Source of the DNA: Blastocystis sp. Blastoise
Lineage: Eukaryota; Sar; Bigyra; Opalinata; Blastocystidae
DNA: 64,000 bases
NCBI GenBank assembly: GCA_039096225.1
Contig: JBBPEB010000002.1
Coordinates: 620,001-684,000, forward strand
Direction of reading: 5' to 3'
In this document: positions 1 to 9,318 of the stretch, piece after piece
Position numbering within the stretch: position 1 is the stretch's first letter
Layout: the number at the start of each line of letters is the position of its first letter
Made by a program: the position numbers and the translations under genes
The notes under the pieces: generated by a model
The model's input: only the letters and a program-made list of their open reading frames with translations
Told to the model about the DNA's origin: nothing
Database searches by the model: none

Positions 1-689
1 CATATTGTTAAATCATCACTACCTTGTTTTAACATAAAGAATTGATGTGGATCATTCATTAATTCTTCATCTGTAAGAATTTCATTTAGATTCGATGGCA
101 TAATCTTTAATTTATCTGGTAAGAATCCAGGATCACGTTTTAAGATTTGACTATTAATAAAGAAATGAGATACTTGACTTAATATAGATTGATTGGTAAC
201 ATCTGTATGACTTTGAAGACATATAATAGCATTCTGTTTATAATGACGACCTTTAGATAATATAGATACAATCAATTGTTTGGTTTGTCTAGATAATGGA
301 TAGATATCATCCAATACAATAAAATTATGTTCTGGTAATTTATATGTATTGACTAATTCATCAACAGTCTTAATCTTTTTAAATTTATCATCTACAGAAT
401 CATACCATTTATAATCAATTCCAGCATGTTCACAAATATCTTGAAAGGATGTATAACATTCATTCTTATTGGATGCATCAGGACAAATTACTGTGACTTG
501 TTTATATTTATTTTTAAGATCCATAGAACATAAGAGATTCACAGTTAAGAAAGATTTACCTGAGAATGTTCTTGCAATAATCAATATAAATTTTGATTCA
601 TATGTTTTATGATGGGATTTTCCATATTTAAATTCTAAGACTCCACATCCTTTACGTGTTTCTTTTAATGGATTTATTTTATTCACCAT
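1..689 (-). CDS. Packaging ATPase (FtsK-HerA/A32-like), C-terminus outside window
   Basis: Reading from the ATG at 687-689 on the minus strand, the frame stays open to the window edge, so about 229 N-terminal residues are present. A P-loop is visible at about residues 39-46 (ARTFSGKS) and a Walker B strand at about residues 122-127 (FIVLDD). These two motifs at this spacing, in a small protein encoded beside capsid genes, fit the ATPase that pumps DNA into preformed capsids in virophages, polinton-like viruses and NCLDVs. The usual first glycine of the P-loop is Ala here, while the later GKS is intact. A GT-rich motif at 706-716 precedes the start and probably belongs to the 3' end of the gene upstream. 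Family assignment is by motif and context; exact subfamily is not resolved. Confidence 0.8.
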   Translation of the reverse strand, partial: MVNKINPLKETRKGCGVLEFKYGKSHHKTYESKFILIIARTFSGKSFLTVNLLCSMDLKNKYKQVTVICPDASNKNECYTSFQDICEHAGIDYKWYDSVDDKFKKIKTVDELVNTYKLPEHNFIVLDDIYPLSRQTKQLIVSILSKGRHYKQNAIICLQSHTDVTNQSILSQVSHFFINSQILKRDPGFLPDKLKIMPSNLNEILTDEELMNDPHQFFMLKQGSDDLTI

Positions 690-757
690 TTTATATGATT
701 TTAATCAACAAAACAAAAAATAATTAATGATAAGTTAAAGATAAATAAATGATTTTA

Positions 758-1423
758 TTAAGATGCAGTAAAGTATATATAAAGATTTGTATTTGATAAA
801 TCAATTGGATTATTTAATTGATCATATACTTCCCATTGGATATCTGTATATTTACCATCAATACATGGAATAGATAAATCACTTAAAGCAAATGTATTAT
901 CAAATCCTTGTTTAGCATATAAAGGAATAGAAATCAAATCATTATCTTTATTAATAATATCACAATACACACGTAACATATAGATCTTATACCATGAAAT
1001 ATTATTAGATATATATTCATCACTGTAAGTAATTGGTGTATTAAAGTATTCATCATCTAATCCTAAATAATAAAAGAATTCTTTATTACTAAGACTTCTT
1101 CTGAATCCACTATATGTACCAAATGTTTTTGTTTCTTTATCATAATAGAATGCACTCGTTTGTCCAGATACAGATATTGTCATATCTTTACCAAGTTCAA
1201 TTAATTTCTCAAAGAATTCTTCCAATGAATAGTTACCAGCTGGAAATGTATGTGCTGTTGCATTATTTTCAGTTATTCTGAAAGATGGAATATTAATGAT
1301 ATCACTTGTATTCACTAATGTATTGATATGAGTAATATTTTTACCTACTAAATCCAAAGTATAATTGAATTGTTCATGACAGATTTGACTTGTAATTTTA
1401 CTTAGATGAGATATTGATGTCAT
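758..1423 (-). CDS. Putative minor virion protein with AGNYS module
   Basis: A 221-residue, beta-rich protein with no transmembrane segment. Around residues 60-120 it has a proline/glycine turn FPAGNYSLEEFFEKL followed by Ser/Tyr-rich strands and YLGLD. The same arrangement (PPGNYTENKFYELL) recurs in the 811-residue protein at 4,479-6,914, so the two share a module. Such PGNYT-type segments accompany capsid genes in polinton-like viruses, and the gene sits in a minus-strand run with the ATPase and two capsid-like genes. A role in the virion (penton, minor capsid or spike) is inferred from context. The ATG at 1,421-1,423 is the first in frame, and a copy of the GT-rich 12-mer lies just upstream at 1,453-1,464. 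Confidence 0.55.
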   Translation of the reverse strand: MTSISHLSKITSQICHEQFNYTLDLVGKNITHINTLVNTSDIINIPSFRITENNATAHTFPAGNYSLEEFFEKLIELGKDMTISVSGQTSAFYYDKETKTFGTYSGFRRSLSNKEFFYYLGLDDEYFNTPITYSDEYISNNISWYKIYMLRVYCDIINKDNDLISIPLYAKQGFDNTFALSDLSIPCIDGKYTDIQWEVYDQLNNPIDLSNTNLYIYFTAS

Positions 1424-1513
1424 TTTTATTAAATAAATTAATTATGAAATTATAAACAAAACAATATTTATTAAATTGTATAAATTGATAAAAGAAAATA
1501 TTATATAATTAAA

Positions 1514-2737
1514 TTAATTGGTTGCACCATCTCTAACAAATTTAACAAATATAAAATGAGCATATAAAGTATAAGTACCACTAGTAATATTTGCACCATT
1601 ATATTCAGTTAATAAGGAGATATTAACTTCACAACCACTACGAGTATTGACATCAACAACACTTGAAATAGGGAATATATAAATAGGTTGTTCATACCAC
1701 TTTTCACCATTTAAAGGAGATTGAGGATGACTATTACATCTCCAAGTATTATAAAGCATAGCATTAGGAATAATTTGTGATGGATTCGTTGTTTTATATG
1801 TAGTAGGGAAATCCGTCTTTGGTAAGATATTTTGACCACCAATTTGGAATTGACACATCTTCAATAATTCAGTCTTAATAGGAATCATACTCTTCTCTTG
1901 AGTTGTAAAATATAACATACAGTAATCAGGTACGAAAACAACACTTCTATTGGATAAGAATTGTTGTGGAGTTGGTTTACCTGCTGTTGTGAATGTTTCT
2001 GAATAAACAGGTGTAGTAAATGCAGATATCTGACAATTATTAGGAATACATTTAATCAAAGCACGTGGATCATTACCAAAATTAATATCATAAATTTGTT
2101 GAAGATGAATATAAACACGATCAAAAGTTAATGCAGTGATTTTAGTCGTACCTGTAAATAGATTCTTTAAATAATTTGTAACGAATTGCATCTTCAAAGA
2201 TTTTACTTTAATAGCACAATCAAATGTACCAAGACCAGTAATAAGAGATAAAGGAATAATAACTTGAGCTTTTTCTTTCATTTCCATTCCAGCAATACTG
2301 CTTGAGGTTGTATTATATAAGCATTCTGTCATACTATACATAGATTTATCAATTTCATCTTTACTTAATTCTTTAATAGTAACAAATTTTCTTGCTTTAC
2401 TGGATTCAATAGAAGATTCAGAATAATTAATAAGAATATCTTGACCCGTAGGAGATACAAACGTAAGATCTGTAGTAATTTTATCAATAATACTATAGAT
2501 ATTAGAATGTTGTACAACAGAACTAGTTGTTGCTGCATTTGTTGTAATATTGAAATTCAGTTCTAAGAATGAATTACTGAAATCAATATAAGGGCTATCC
2601 ACTGAATTATGTAAGAATTCAAATGGATAAGGTTGATTTAATAAATCTTGACTTGTAGAAACTAGAATAGGAATTTGTACAGGTTTAATAGTTTGATTTG
2701 CCTTTGAAGGTAAGAATTGTCTTGGGAATCCTTCCAT
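1514..2737 (-). CDS. Capsid-like protein 2 (double jelly-roll MCP paralogue)
   Basis: A 407-residue protein. Its N-terminal third follows the layout of polinton/adintovirus-type major capsid proteins: a proline-rich start, then YIDFSNSFLELNFNI near residue 50, then SNIYSIIDKITTDL near residue 80, then SKARKFVTIKELSKDEIDKS. The neighbouring gene at 2,913-4,385 has the same blocks in the same order, so the two are paralogues. The protein is shorter than typical DJR major capsid proteins (about 480-600 residues), which suggests a minor or alternative capsomer rather than the main hexon. No frame breaks are seen. Capsid assignment rests on motif layout and gene context; a structure prediction would settle it. 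Confidence 0.6.
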   Translation of the reverse strand: MEGFPRQFLPSKANQTIKPVQIPILVSTSQDLLNQPYPFEFLHNSVDSPYIDFSNSFLELNFNITTNAATTSSVVQHSNIYSIIDKITTDLTFVSPTGQDILINYSESSIESSKARKFVTIKELSKDEIDKSMYSMTECLYNTTSSSIAGMEMKEKAQVIIPLSLITGLGTFDCAIKVKSLKMQFVTNYLKNLFTGTTKITALTFDRVYIHLQQIYDINFGNDPRALIKCIPNNCQISAFTTPVYSETFTTAGKPTPQQFLSNRSVVFVPDYCMLYFTTQEKSMIPIKTELLKMCQFQIGGQNILPKTDFPTTYKTTNPSQIIPNAMLYNTWRCNSHPQSPLNGEKWYEQPIYIFPISSVVDVNTRSGCEVNISLLTEYNGANITSGTYTLYAHFIFVKFVRDGATN

Positions 2738-2912
2738 GTTAGTAATTATTGTTTATGTATTTTTTAACAAAATAAAAATAACATAATAATAATATTTTAT
2801 AATTATTTATTAATTTAAATTTTTTATAACAAAACAAATGATTGTATTATAGAATAGAATAGAATTAATTAAACAAGTTAACGTTAAGAATAGTAAGTAA
2901 GAAATATTAAAT

Positions 2913-4385
2913 TTAAATATCACGTACACTACGTACAGCAATCATATGTAAGGTATAAGGATGCTTCTCATTTAGTTCAGTATTAATATGTTTATAAATA
3001 CCAGCATGAGATGCTACACTATAAGAAGCACCAGTATCAGGTGTCCATATTTTAGTAGTTTCATTATATGTACATGTATATCCATCAGGAACAGTAGATG
3101 AATCAGCATGACCATACTCAATATCATGGACATCTAGATTACAATCAAAATTCATTTCTATACCACTATCTGATTGGATATTCATTAATGCTTTAGTTGG
3201 AATAATATAAATAGGATGTTTAATCCATTCATCATATTTAAGAATAGTTTCAGGATTTGAATTATCAGCCCATAAACAATATAGTTTTTTATTAGGACAA
3301 GATAAACTAGCAGTTTCTTCATTATTGAAGACATGACCTTTAGTAGTAAGATTATGATAATACATTTGAGTAGGGAATTCAGTTTGAGGGAACATTTGAA
3401 CATCACCAATCAAACAACTTTGATATTTAGGCCATACAGATGGACTAGCTACATTACTAATAGTTGTTGAACTATAACCATTTGTAAACCAGTATAATAT
3501 ATATTCAGGTATAAATGGTAAAGCTCTATTGATATTGAATTGATCACTAGTTATTCTTGTATTTTGATAATCGACTTGAATACATGCAGGTATAGTTTTA
3601 TATAATTCATTCGTTTGGAATTGAATATCTTTATAAGTCATTAAATTCATAGTAGCTGATTCCAATTCAAATGTCTTAAACCATTTTTCATCAGTTAGAT
3701 GTAACCATTGTGTTGATAATTTAGCACCACCATTCTTGAAATAAATACTCATATTATTATCAATTAAAGATTCAATTGTACTCGTTCTAAATAGCATATT
3801 GAAATGTTTAGTTAATATTAATGAATCTCCATCAACACCTAAACCACTAATGAGATATAAAGGAATAGCAATATGAATAGATTCATTTGGATGTGCACGT
3901 ATATAACGAATAGAATTCAATTCATAAGTATCTGCAGATAAATCTTCACCATACATAGATTTTTCTAAATCATTCTTACTGATATCTTTTAATAAAATCA
4001 TCTTACGACCACGTGAAGCATGTGTACAGTTTTCTTCATATTTCAAAGCACGATCAGATCCATCAGGTAATGTATAAGCCATTTCAACATCAGTGGAATC
4101 AATAATAGAATAAATATTTGCTTTTTGAACTAATTGATCCAAGAAATATTGACATAATTGATCATAAGTGAAACTAACAGAAGTACCTGTTTCATCTAAA
4201 TAAACAGAAACTGGTCCTTTTTTATCTGTAACAGTTGCTTTGACAGTAAGATCCAAATAGGATTGATTGAAATTGATATAAGTATTATCCACATTAGTCC
4301 AATGATATTGAAAGATATAAGGACTTGATAGAATATCAGTATCACTTTGAATAGGAATATTATCTTTAATTCTTAAGATTCTCAT
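2913..4385 (-). CDS. MCP: Putative major capsid protein (double jelly-roll)
   Basis: A 490-residue protein with YINFNQSYLDLTVKA near residue 50, KANIYSIIDSTDVEMAY near residue 90 and a conserved GRKMILLKDISKNDLEKSMYG block, all matching its 407-residue neighbour. A strand entering as Y-I-N/D, then a NxIYSIID segment, resembles the start of the first jelly roll in polinton and adintovirus hexon proteins, and the length fits a hexon of that group. It is divergently transcribed from the 811-residue virion gene across a 93-bp gap (4,386-4,478) that must hold both promoters. I infer this is the main hexon and the 407-residue protein the variant. The reverse is possible. Confidence 0.65.
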   Translation of the reverse strand: MRILRIKDNIPIQSDTDILSSPYIFQYHWTNVDNTYINFNQSYLDLTVKATVTDKKGPVSVYLDETGTSVSFTYDQLCQYFLDQLVQKANIYSIIDSTDVEMAYTLPDGSDRALKYEENCTHASRGRKMILLKDISKNDLEKSMYGEDLSADTYELNSIRYIRAHPNESIHIAIPLYLISGLGVDGDSLILTKHFNMLFRTSTIESLIDNNMSIYFKNGGAKLSTQWLHLTDEKWFKTFELESATMNLMTYKDIQFQTNELYKTIPACIQVDYQNTRITSDQFNINRALPFIPEYILYWFTNGYSSTTISNVASPSVWPKYQSCLIGDVQMFPQTEFPTQMYYHNLTTKGHVFNNEETASLSCPNKKLYCLWADNSNPETILKYDEWIKHPIYIIPTKALMNIQSDSGIEMNFDCNLDVHDIEYGHADSSTVPDGYTCTYNETTKIWTPDTGASYSVASHAGIYKHINTELNEKHPYTLHMIAVRSVRDI

Positions 4386-4478
4386 ATTTCTTTTTATTTT
4401 AAATAAATATTAATAAATAAATAAAATTAAATAATTTTTATAAATTAATATAAATTATTATTTTATAAATTAGAAAAT
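4386..4478. promoter_or_regulatory. Divergent promoter gap between capsid and virion genes
   Basis: A 93-bp A/T-only-like spacer between two divergent ATG codons. It contains several AATAAAT and TATAAAT stretches that could act as TATA elements on either strand. Neither a heat-shock array nor the GT-rich 12-mer is present, unlike the gaps around the replication genes. Confidence 0.4.
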
Positions 4479-6914
4479 ATGGAGCTTGATGATGATAATT
4501 ATGAAGAACAGACTTCATTAGAAGAGAAGGATACTCGTATTAAAACACATGTAGTCCCTATTGATGTTCGTTGTATTGATAATCAATTCAATATACATTT
4601 ATCGAATTCTATTGATATCACTAAAAATATCATTTCTTATATTGATCTTAATTTAATTGGTAGTGAAAGTGTGCCTCTATTTGATACATTCACAAAAACA
4701 CAAATATTCAAATATATAAATACTCGTGTCAATGGTAATAGTTCCGTATATACAATCACTTTAGATCAGAAAAATTATTCAATTCCACAATTATTAGAAC
4801 TATGTCATTTTGATATATGTGATAGACCAGTAATAAAAGATTCTCCTGATATTGATTCTACTGTTAAAATTAAGAAAATTCCAACAATTACAATTAATAG
4901 AGATGATTGGTATTGTGAAATTACAATTTATAATAAAAGACGTGGTTTTTACTTTCCAAAAGGTACTTATACGGATATAGAGTTTTGGTGGATAGCTGTA
5001 TGTTGTGTATCAGCTAAATGGGGTGATAAATTTAATCGTTTAATGATGAAATATGATGATGATACTATAACCATATATCGACCTCAATTAACTTCTTATA
5101 ATGTTCCTGTTACATCAACAGGAATCTATGAATTGAATGAATTCTTTACTGATGGTGTGAGTGATCATTCAAGTTATATTGTTCCAACACAAGGTTCTAA
5201 TGGAATTATGAAATGTGTATTAGCTGATGAACATAAATTTTATTTCCAATGGTCAAGTAATAATATACTCAGTTTAGAAAAACAATTATTCACTGGCTTA
5301 TTTGAAGATTCAGAAACATTGACATATACTTCACTTCAAGAGGAAATTACATTAAATAGAATTAAAAGAACAGTCTTTGTGGAAGATGGATATAATACAA
5401 TGATTGTTCGACAATTGAGTGGTTATGATGGTGTTCATGAAACTACATTCACTGTTCCTCCTGGAAATTACACAGAAAACAAATTCTATGAATTATTAGA
5501 AAGTTCAATCAATAATACAATTTATACTGATTATTTAAATATATCCAAAGATGCTCAAACTATGGACAATAAGGATGGATATATAATATATTTATCTTGT
5601 AAAGGTACTGATTCTACGTCATTCACGTTTACAGCTACAGATATAGAGCACTCCTTATTTAAGTATCGTGGTGCTCTACATAATATACGTCCTGATCTGG
5701 TTTATGATGAACAAGGATGTTTTGCTTGGCATGTATCTTATGGTAAACAATTATTACCAGATACACCTGTTTATTTGAATACATTAGATTTAGATGGTAA
5801 TTATAAGTGTTATACTGATAGTTATCATATAGATTTCTCTCAAGCTCAAGAATTAGGTGAAATCCTAGGATATAATAAATTAGGTCATGATGAAATTATT
5901 AATTATGGTGTTCATAATATTGATAGTAGTCGTCCAAAAGGAATGTTAATAGCTCAATCGAATATAGTAGATAATAGTCAGAATTCTTTATATTCATTTA
6001 ATGTGAATAATTATAAAGGCAATAATGAATTTCATGATATTATGAATATTAATGTGTCTCCTTATTTGAATACAATACAAGATATTACAATACGATATAC
6101 TGATAAAAATAAACAATATGTGAATTTCAATGATAATTGTATTTTAAGAGGATTCTTAGAATTCTCAGATACAGTAGATACGATTCAACCAAGTGAAACC
6201 ATTAAGAAATTATGTTTGAATTGTTTAACAGCAGACACACAATTCTATGCTGAATATCCTACATTGAATATCCAAAATAAGATCTTGAAAGATATTATTA
6301 TTCAGAATGATACTGATACGATCCAAATAAATGCATCTAAATTATGTACTGGATATATAAATGGATCTTATTATCCTACATTTAGTTTTCCTTTATCTGA
6401 TAAATATGTTACTTATAGTAATATAAATTCTCCAATCACAATTGATCATAATATAGATTTAAGATTTGATGAATTATTCAAAGGAAATATAATTTGTAAT
6501 ATATGTGAACCTAATGGTAGTGATATACGTTTCAAAGCTTATGATGAAGTGTATTGTGATTTTAGTACGAGTAAGAATTTAATTTATGAATTGAAGAAAA
6601 CCAATGTCTATGGATATCAATATTTAACAAATATACAAATTATATCAGTGTATGGTCAATCCACTGATTACTTATATCCTATTTCATTAAGATGTTTTAC
6701 TAATGAATATGAGAATAATATTCATGTTATTGATACTACAAATCTACCTTATTACTATTCGAATGGTATTAAATATGAAGGTATATCAAATAAGATCAAT
6801 AAGAATGTCTATTATTGTAATCGTAAATTATTAAAGTTATTACCTCATGATAATATGTTCTTTATTACTTGTGATTATCCTTGTGTTGTTTTATTAACTA
6901 TCTCTTATATATAA
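4479..6914 (+). CDS. Large virion protein with repeated GNYT/GTYT modules
   Basis: An 811-residue protein, acidic at the N-terminus and otherwise beta-rich. At least two internal segments share the turn seen in the 221-residue protein at 758-1,423: FPKGTYTDIEFWWIAV near residue 165 and TVPPGNYTENKFYELLESSI near residue 325. The second is followed by a Ser/Thr-rich strand region and a SLFKYRG ending. The C-terminal half has no recognisable motif. The gene opens a plus-strand run (6,984 and 7,474 follow) and is divergent from the capsid gene. A spike, penton-base or minor-capsid role is inferred. I do not recognise a named family. A GT-rich element follows the stop at 6,945. Confidence 0.5.
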   Translation: MELDDDNYEEQTSLEEKDTRIKTHVVPIDVRCIDNQFNIHLSNSIDITKNIISYIDLNLIGSESVPLFDTFTKTQIFKYINTRVNGNSSVYTITLDQKNYSIPQLLELCHFDICDRPVIKDSPDIDSTVKIKKIPTITINRDDWYCEITIYNKRRGFYFPKGTYTDIEFWWIAVCCVSAKWGDKFNRLMMKYDDDTITIYRPQLTSYNVPVTSTGIYELNEFFTDGVSDHSSYIVPTQGSNGIMKCVLADEHKFYFQWSSNNILSLEKQLFTGLFEDSETLTYTSLQEEITLNRIKRTVFVEDGYNTMIVRQLSGYDGVHETTFTVPPGNYTENKFYELLESSINNTIYTDYLNISKDAQTMDNKDGYIIYLSCKGTDSTSFTFTATDIEHSLFKYRGALHNIRPDLVYDEQGCFAWHVSYGKQLLPDTPVYLNTLDLDGNYKCYTDSYHIDFSQAQELGEILGYNKLGHDEIINYGVHNIDSSRPKGMLIAQSNIVDNSQNSLYSFNVNNYKGNNEFHDIMNINVSPYLNTIQDITIRYTDKNKQYVNFNDNCILRGFLEFSDTVDTIQPSETIKKLCLNCLTADTQFYAEYPTLNIQNKILKDIIIQNDTDTIQINASKLCTGYINGSYYPTFSFPLSDKYVTYSNINSPITIDHNIDLRFDELFKGNIICNICEPNGSDIRFKAYDEVYCDFSTSKNLIYELKKTNVYGYQYLTNIQIISVYGQSTDYLYPISLRCFTNEYENNIHVIDTTNLPYYYSNGIKYEGISNKINKNVYYCNRKLLKLLPHDNMFFITCDYPCVVLLTISYI

Positions 6915-6983
6915 ATATTTTAATTCATTTCATTTAAATTAAAAAATGTTTTGTTATATTATTCATTTAAAAATTATTAAAAA

Positions 6984-7406
6984 ATGGAGCCTAAATCTGT
7001 ATCTGAATCCTTACATTCTTTATCAAGTACAAGTTCAACAAGTTCAGATAGTTCAACAACAACCACATTATCCGAAGAAGAAATAGAAAAGAAAAATACT
7101 TTATTAGAATTTATTATAAAAGCTATAAAATGTTTATTTGAGAAATCAACTGAATTCTTTCAATTAATTGTTAAAAATATAGATATTCATTGTAATTGTT
7201 GTAATCCACAAACAAAGAAAGTCTATTATAAGACAATGAAAATACAACAAACTATTATAGAAGAAGAAGTCAAACATATATCTGAAGTCTTGAATGAATT
7301 AGAAGAAATTGATTCGAATCAAAATGAATCAATACAAGAATTAGCTGTTCAATTAATGAAATTAAATATAAGTGTTGATTCTATTGTTCAATCTCTTCAT
7401 TTATAA
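6984..7406 (+). CDS. Small Ser/Thr-rich coiled-coil protein, unknown function
   Basis: A 140-residue protein. Residues 5-32 are almost entirely Ser/Thr, residues 33-60 are helical, HCNCC lies near residue 70, and residues 85-138 form a Glu/Leu/Ile-rich helix with heptad-like spacing suited to a coiled coil. It lies 70 bp after the 811-residue virion gene and 68 bp before a recombinase gene, same strand. The short length and coiled coil would suit a minor structural or tail-fibre-trimerising protein, but nothing in the sequence proves this. Confidence 0.55.
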   Translation: MEPKSVSESLHSLSSTSSTSSDSSTTTTLSEEEIEKKNTLLEFIIKAIKCLFEKSTEFFQLIVKNIDIHCNCCNPQTKKVYYKTMKIQQTIIEEEVKHISEVLNELEEIDSNQNESIQELAVQLMKLNISVDSIVQSLHL

Positions 7407-7473
7407 TTCTATGAAATGTTATAAAATATTAATAATAAATTTGTTTTGTTTATAAATAATTTAATTTTTAATA

Positions 7474-9318
7474 ATGCAATCAACAGGTTATTCAGATAAA
7501 GATTGTGAAGAATTCTTTACAAATTGTATAGATCAATTATTACATTGGAAGAAAATACAATTATCAACAAGTATAAATTGGAAGAAATGGATAAAGACAA
7601 TATGTAAGAAATTTCGTAATGAAGAACGAATTCAAATAGATGATATGGAAGAACCATTCTTTTGTGTAGAAGTGTTAACAGATCCATTTCAATTTCAAAA
7701 TGTTATGCAACATACACAAACAGAAGCTCCTGGACAACAAGGTGGATTATCCAATACTACTGTAGCTAATTATATGCAAATGATTACTTATATAATGAAG
7801 AATATATCTATTTGTACAGATGATGAAGATATCATTAATTATAAAGCATTTACTCCACAAAATATAAAGAAATGGGAACATTTATGGGGTTCTTTACAAA
7901 TTGATGCTACTTATTCAAGACATTATGAAATCACTCAGAAAATTATTAATTGTGAAGCTGATTGGGGAGAAATCATTAATATCACCAAAAAGAATTATTT
8001 AGAAAATCCTAATGATTTATATTATGTGAATAGTTATTTATTAGTTTTAACTTATGATACATTATGTGCTCGTAATGATTATAATGATTGTGTAATCTAT
8101 ACTCGTGGTCAACAAATTCCTTTATCGTTAAGAAGAACAACCAATTATATTGATTTAAATACTTTGACTATTCATGTGAATGATACAAAGAATCGATTTG
8201 AAATTGGTAAGAATGAATATCCTACTTATCAATATTTATCAGAAGAATATTTGAATGTCTTAGCTAGATCCTTACGTTTATTTCCAAGACATTATTTATT
8301 TGTTACTGAGAATGGTGGTAAAGTACGTGATTTGAAATTTGGTGATGAATATATAAAACCTCATTTAGGATGGATTTATAAAACACAACAGAATAATTCT
8401 TTAATTAATGGTTGTGATATTATAAGACATTTATTTGCTCAATATTATTATAGATTATCAAGAGAAGCACAATTCCAACATAATGATTCAGAACACGAAT
8501 CTAAAGGTGTAGAACTCTTTGAAAACTCTATTATGAAGATGTTACATAGTCAATCAACACATATGGAAAATTATATATCTCCTTATTTATCTTCTCATTC
8601 AACTAAATTGCAAGATTTAGATAATAAAACAAGAACATTTCATATTGATATGAATAATATTACTTATACAAGAGAAATTAATCAATTGAATAAATTATTA
8701 TTTTTATGTAAACGATTTAATGATCGTATAGAACAATATGATGAAGATTATGAAGATGTATTTGGTAAAGAGAATTTCAATATGAAATCAGAATCCATAT
8801 TAGGTAGTCTAGAACAATATTCATCAGATAATGATACTATAATGATTACATTAAGATATTATAAAGATCTATTAAAGCATAAGTATCCAGATAAAAACGA
8901 TTTAGAAAATGAATTACCTGTAGGATGTTCATTAGAATCTGAAGAAGTTCCAGAGAATTCTAGAGATCGTTATAATCGTTTTATACGTAATAAACAATTA
9001 TTACCTGATCATTTACATAATAATACAACAGATTCAGAATTAACGAATACTCAAGCATCTCTTATGCAACAAAATACTCAAGATGAAAACTCTACACCTA
9101 TAGTTATGAATAATTCAGATACTTATGCATTACGTAGTCTTTCTACTATGCCTCCTTTAGAACCTATTCATCGTGGTCATGGTTTATTGAAAAACATAAA
9201 GGTAATGCATTCTTTAAAGTCAAAGTCCCTAAAAAACATTTTCATGGAATTCAATTTAAATTTTATTAATTTTTTAAACAAAACAACTTTTTATAATAAA
9301 AAAAATATTATTATTTAA
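7474..9318 (+). CDS. Tyrosine recombinase-like protein 1
   Basis: A 614-residue protein. The central domain carries the tyrosine-recombinase signature in order: Arg200 (LCARNDY), a Lys in the beta-hairpin near 240-246, Arg318-His319 (IIRHLFAQYYY), His358/His363 and Tyr367 (HSQSTHMENYI). The last block closely resembles the shorter recombinase at 18,048-18,983 (CHNDYTHINSYV), so both are of one broad lineage. The N-terminal 130 residues could be the core-binding domain. The 240-residue C-terminal extension is unusual and becomes low-complexity over the last 30 residues. The 3' end overlaps the primase-helicase stop by 4 bp in convergent orientation. It may act in replication or resolution rather than integration; this is inference. 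Confidence 0.65.
   Translation: MQSTGYSDKDCEEFFTNCIDQLLHWKKIQLSTSINWKKWIKTICKKFRNEERIQIDDMEEPFFCVEVLTDPFQFQNVMQHTQTEAPGQQGGLSNTTVANYMQMITYIMKNISICTDDEDIINYKAFTPQNIKKWEHLWGSLQIDATYSRHYEITQKIINCEADWGEIINITKKNYLENPNDLYYVNSYLLVLTYDTLCARNDYNDCVIYTRGQQIPLSLRRTTNYIDLNTLTIHVNDTKNRFEIGKNEYPTYQYLSEEYLNVLARSLRLFPRHYLFVTENGGKVRDLKFGDEYIKPHLGWIYKTQQNNSLINGCDIIRHLFAQYYYRLSREAQFQHNDSEHESKGVELFENSIMKMLHSQSTHMENYISPYLSSHSTKLQDLDNKTRTFHIDMNNITYTREINQLNKLLFLCKRFNDRIEQYDEDYEDVFGKENFNMKSESILGSLEQYSSDNDTIMITLRYYKDLLKHKYPDKNDLENELPVGCSLESEEVPENSRDRYNRFIRNKQLLPDHLHNNTTDSELTNTQASLMQQNTQDENSTPIVMNNSDTYALRSLSTMPPLEPIHRGHGLLKNIKVMHSLKSKSLKNIFMEFNLNFINFLNKTTFYNKKNIII

Noticed and set aside
7441-7452. GT-rich 12-mer as a viral late promoter
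   Set aside because: It precedes several ATGs, but it also follows stops with no gene after it in that direction, which fits a 3'-end signal better.
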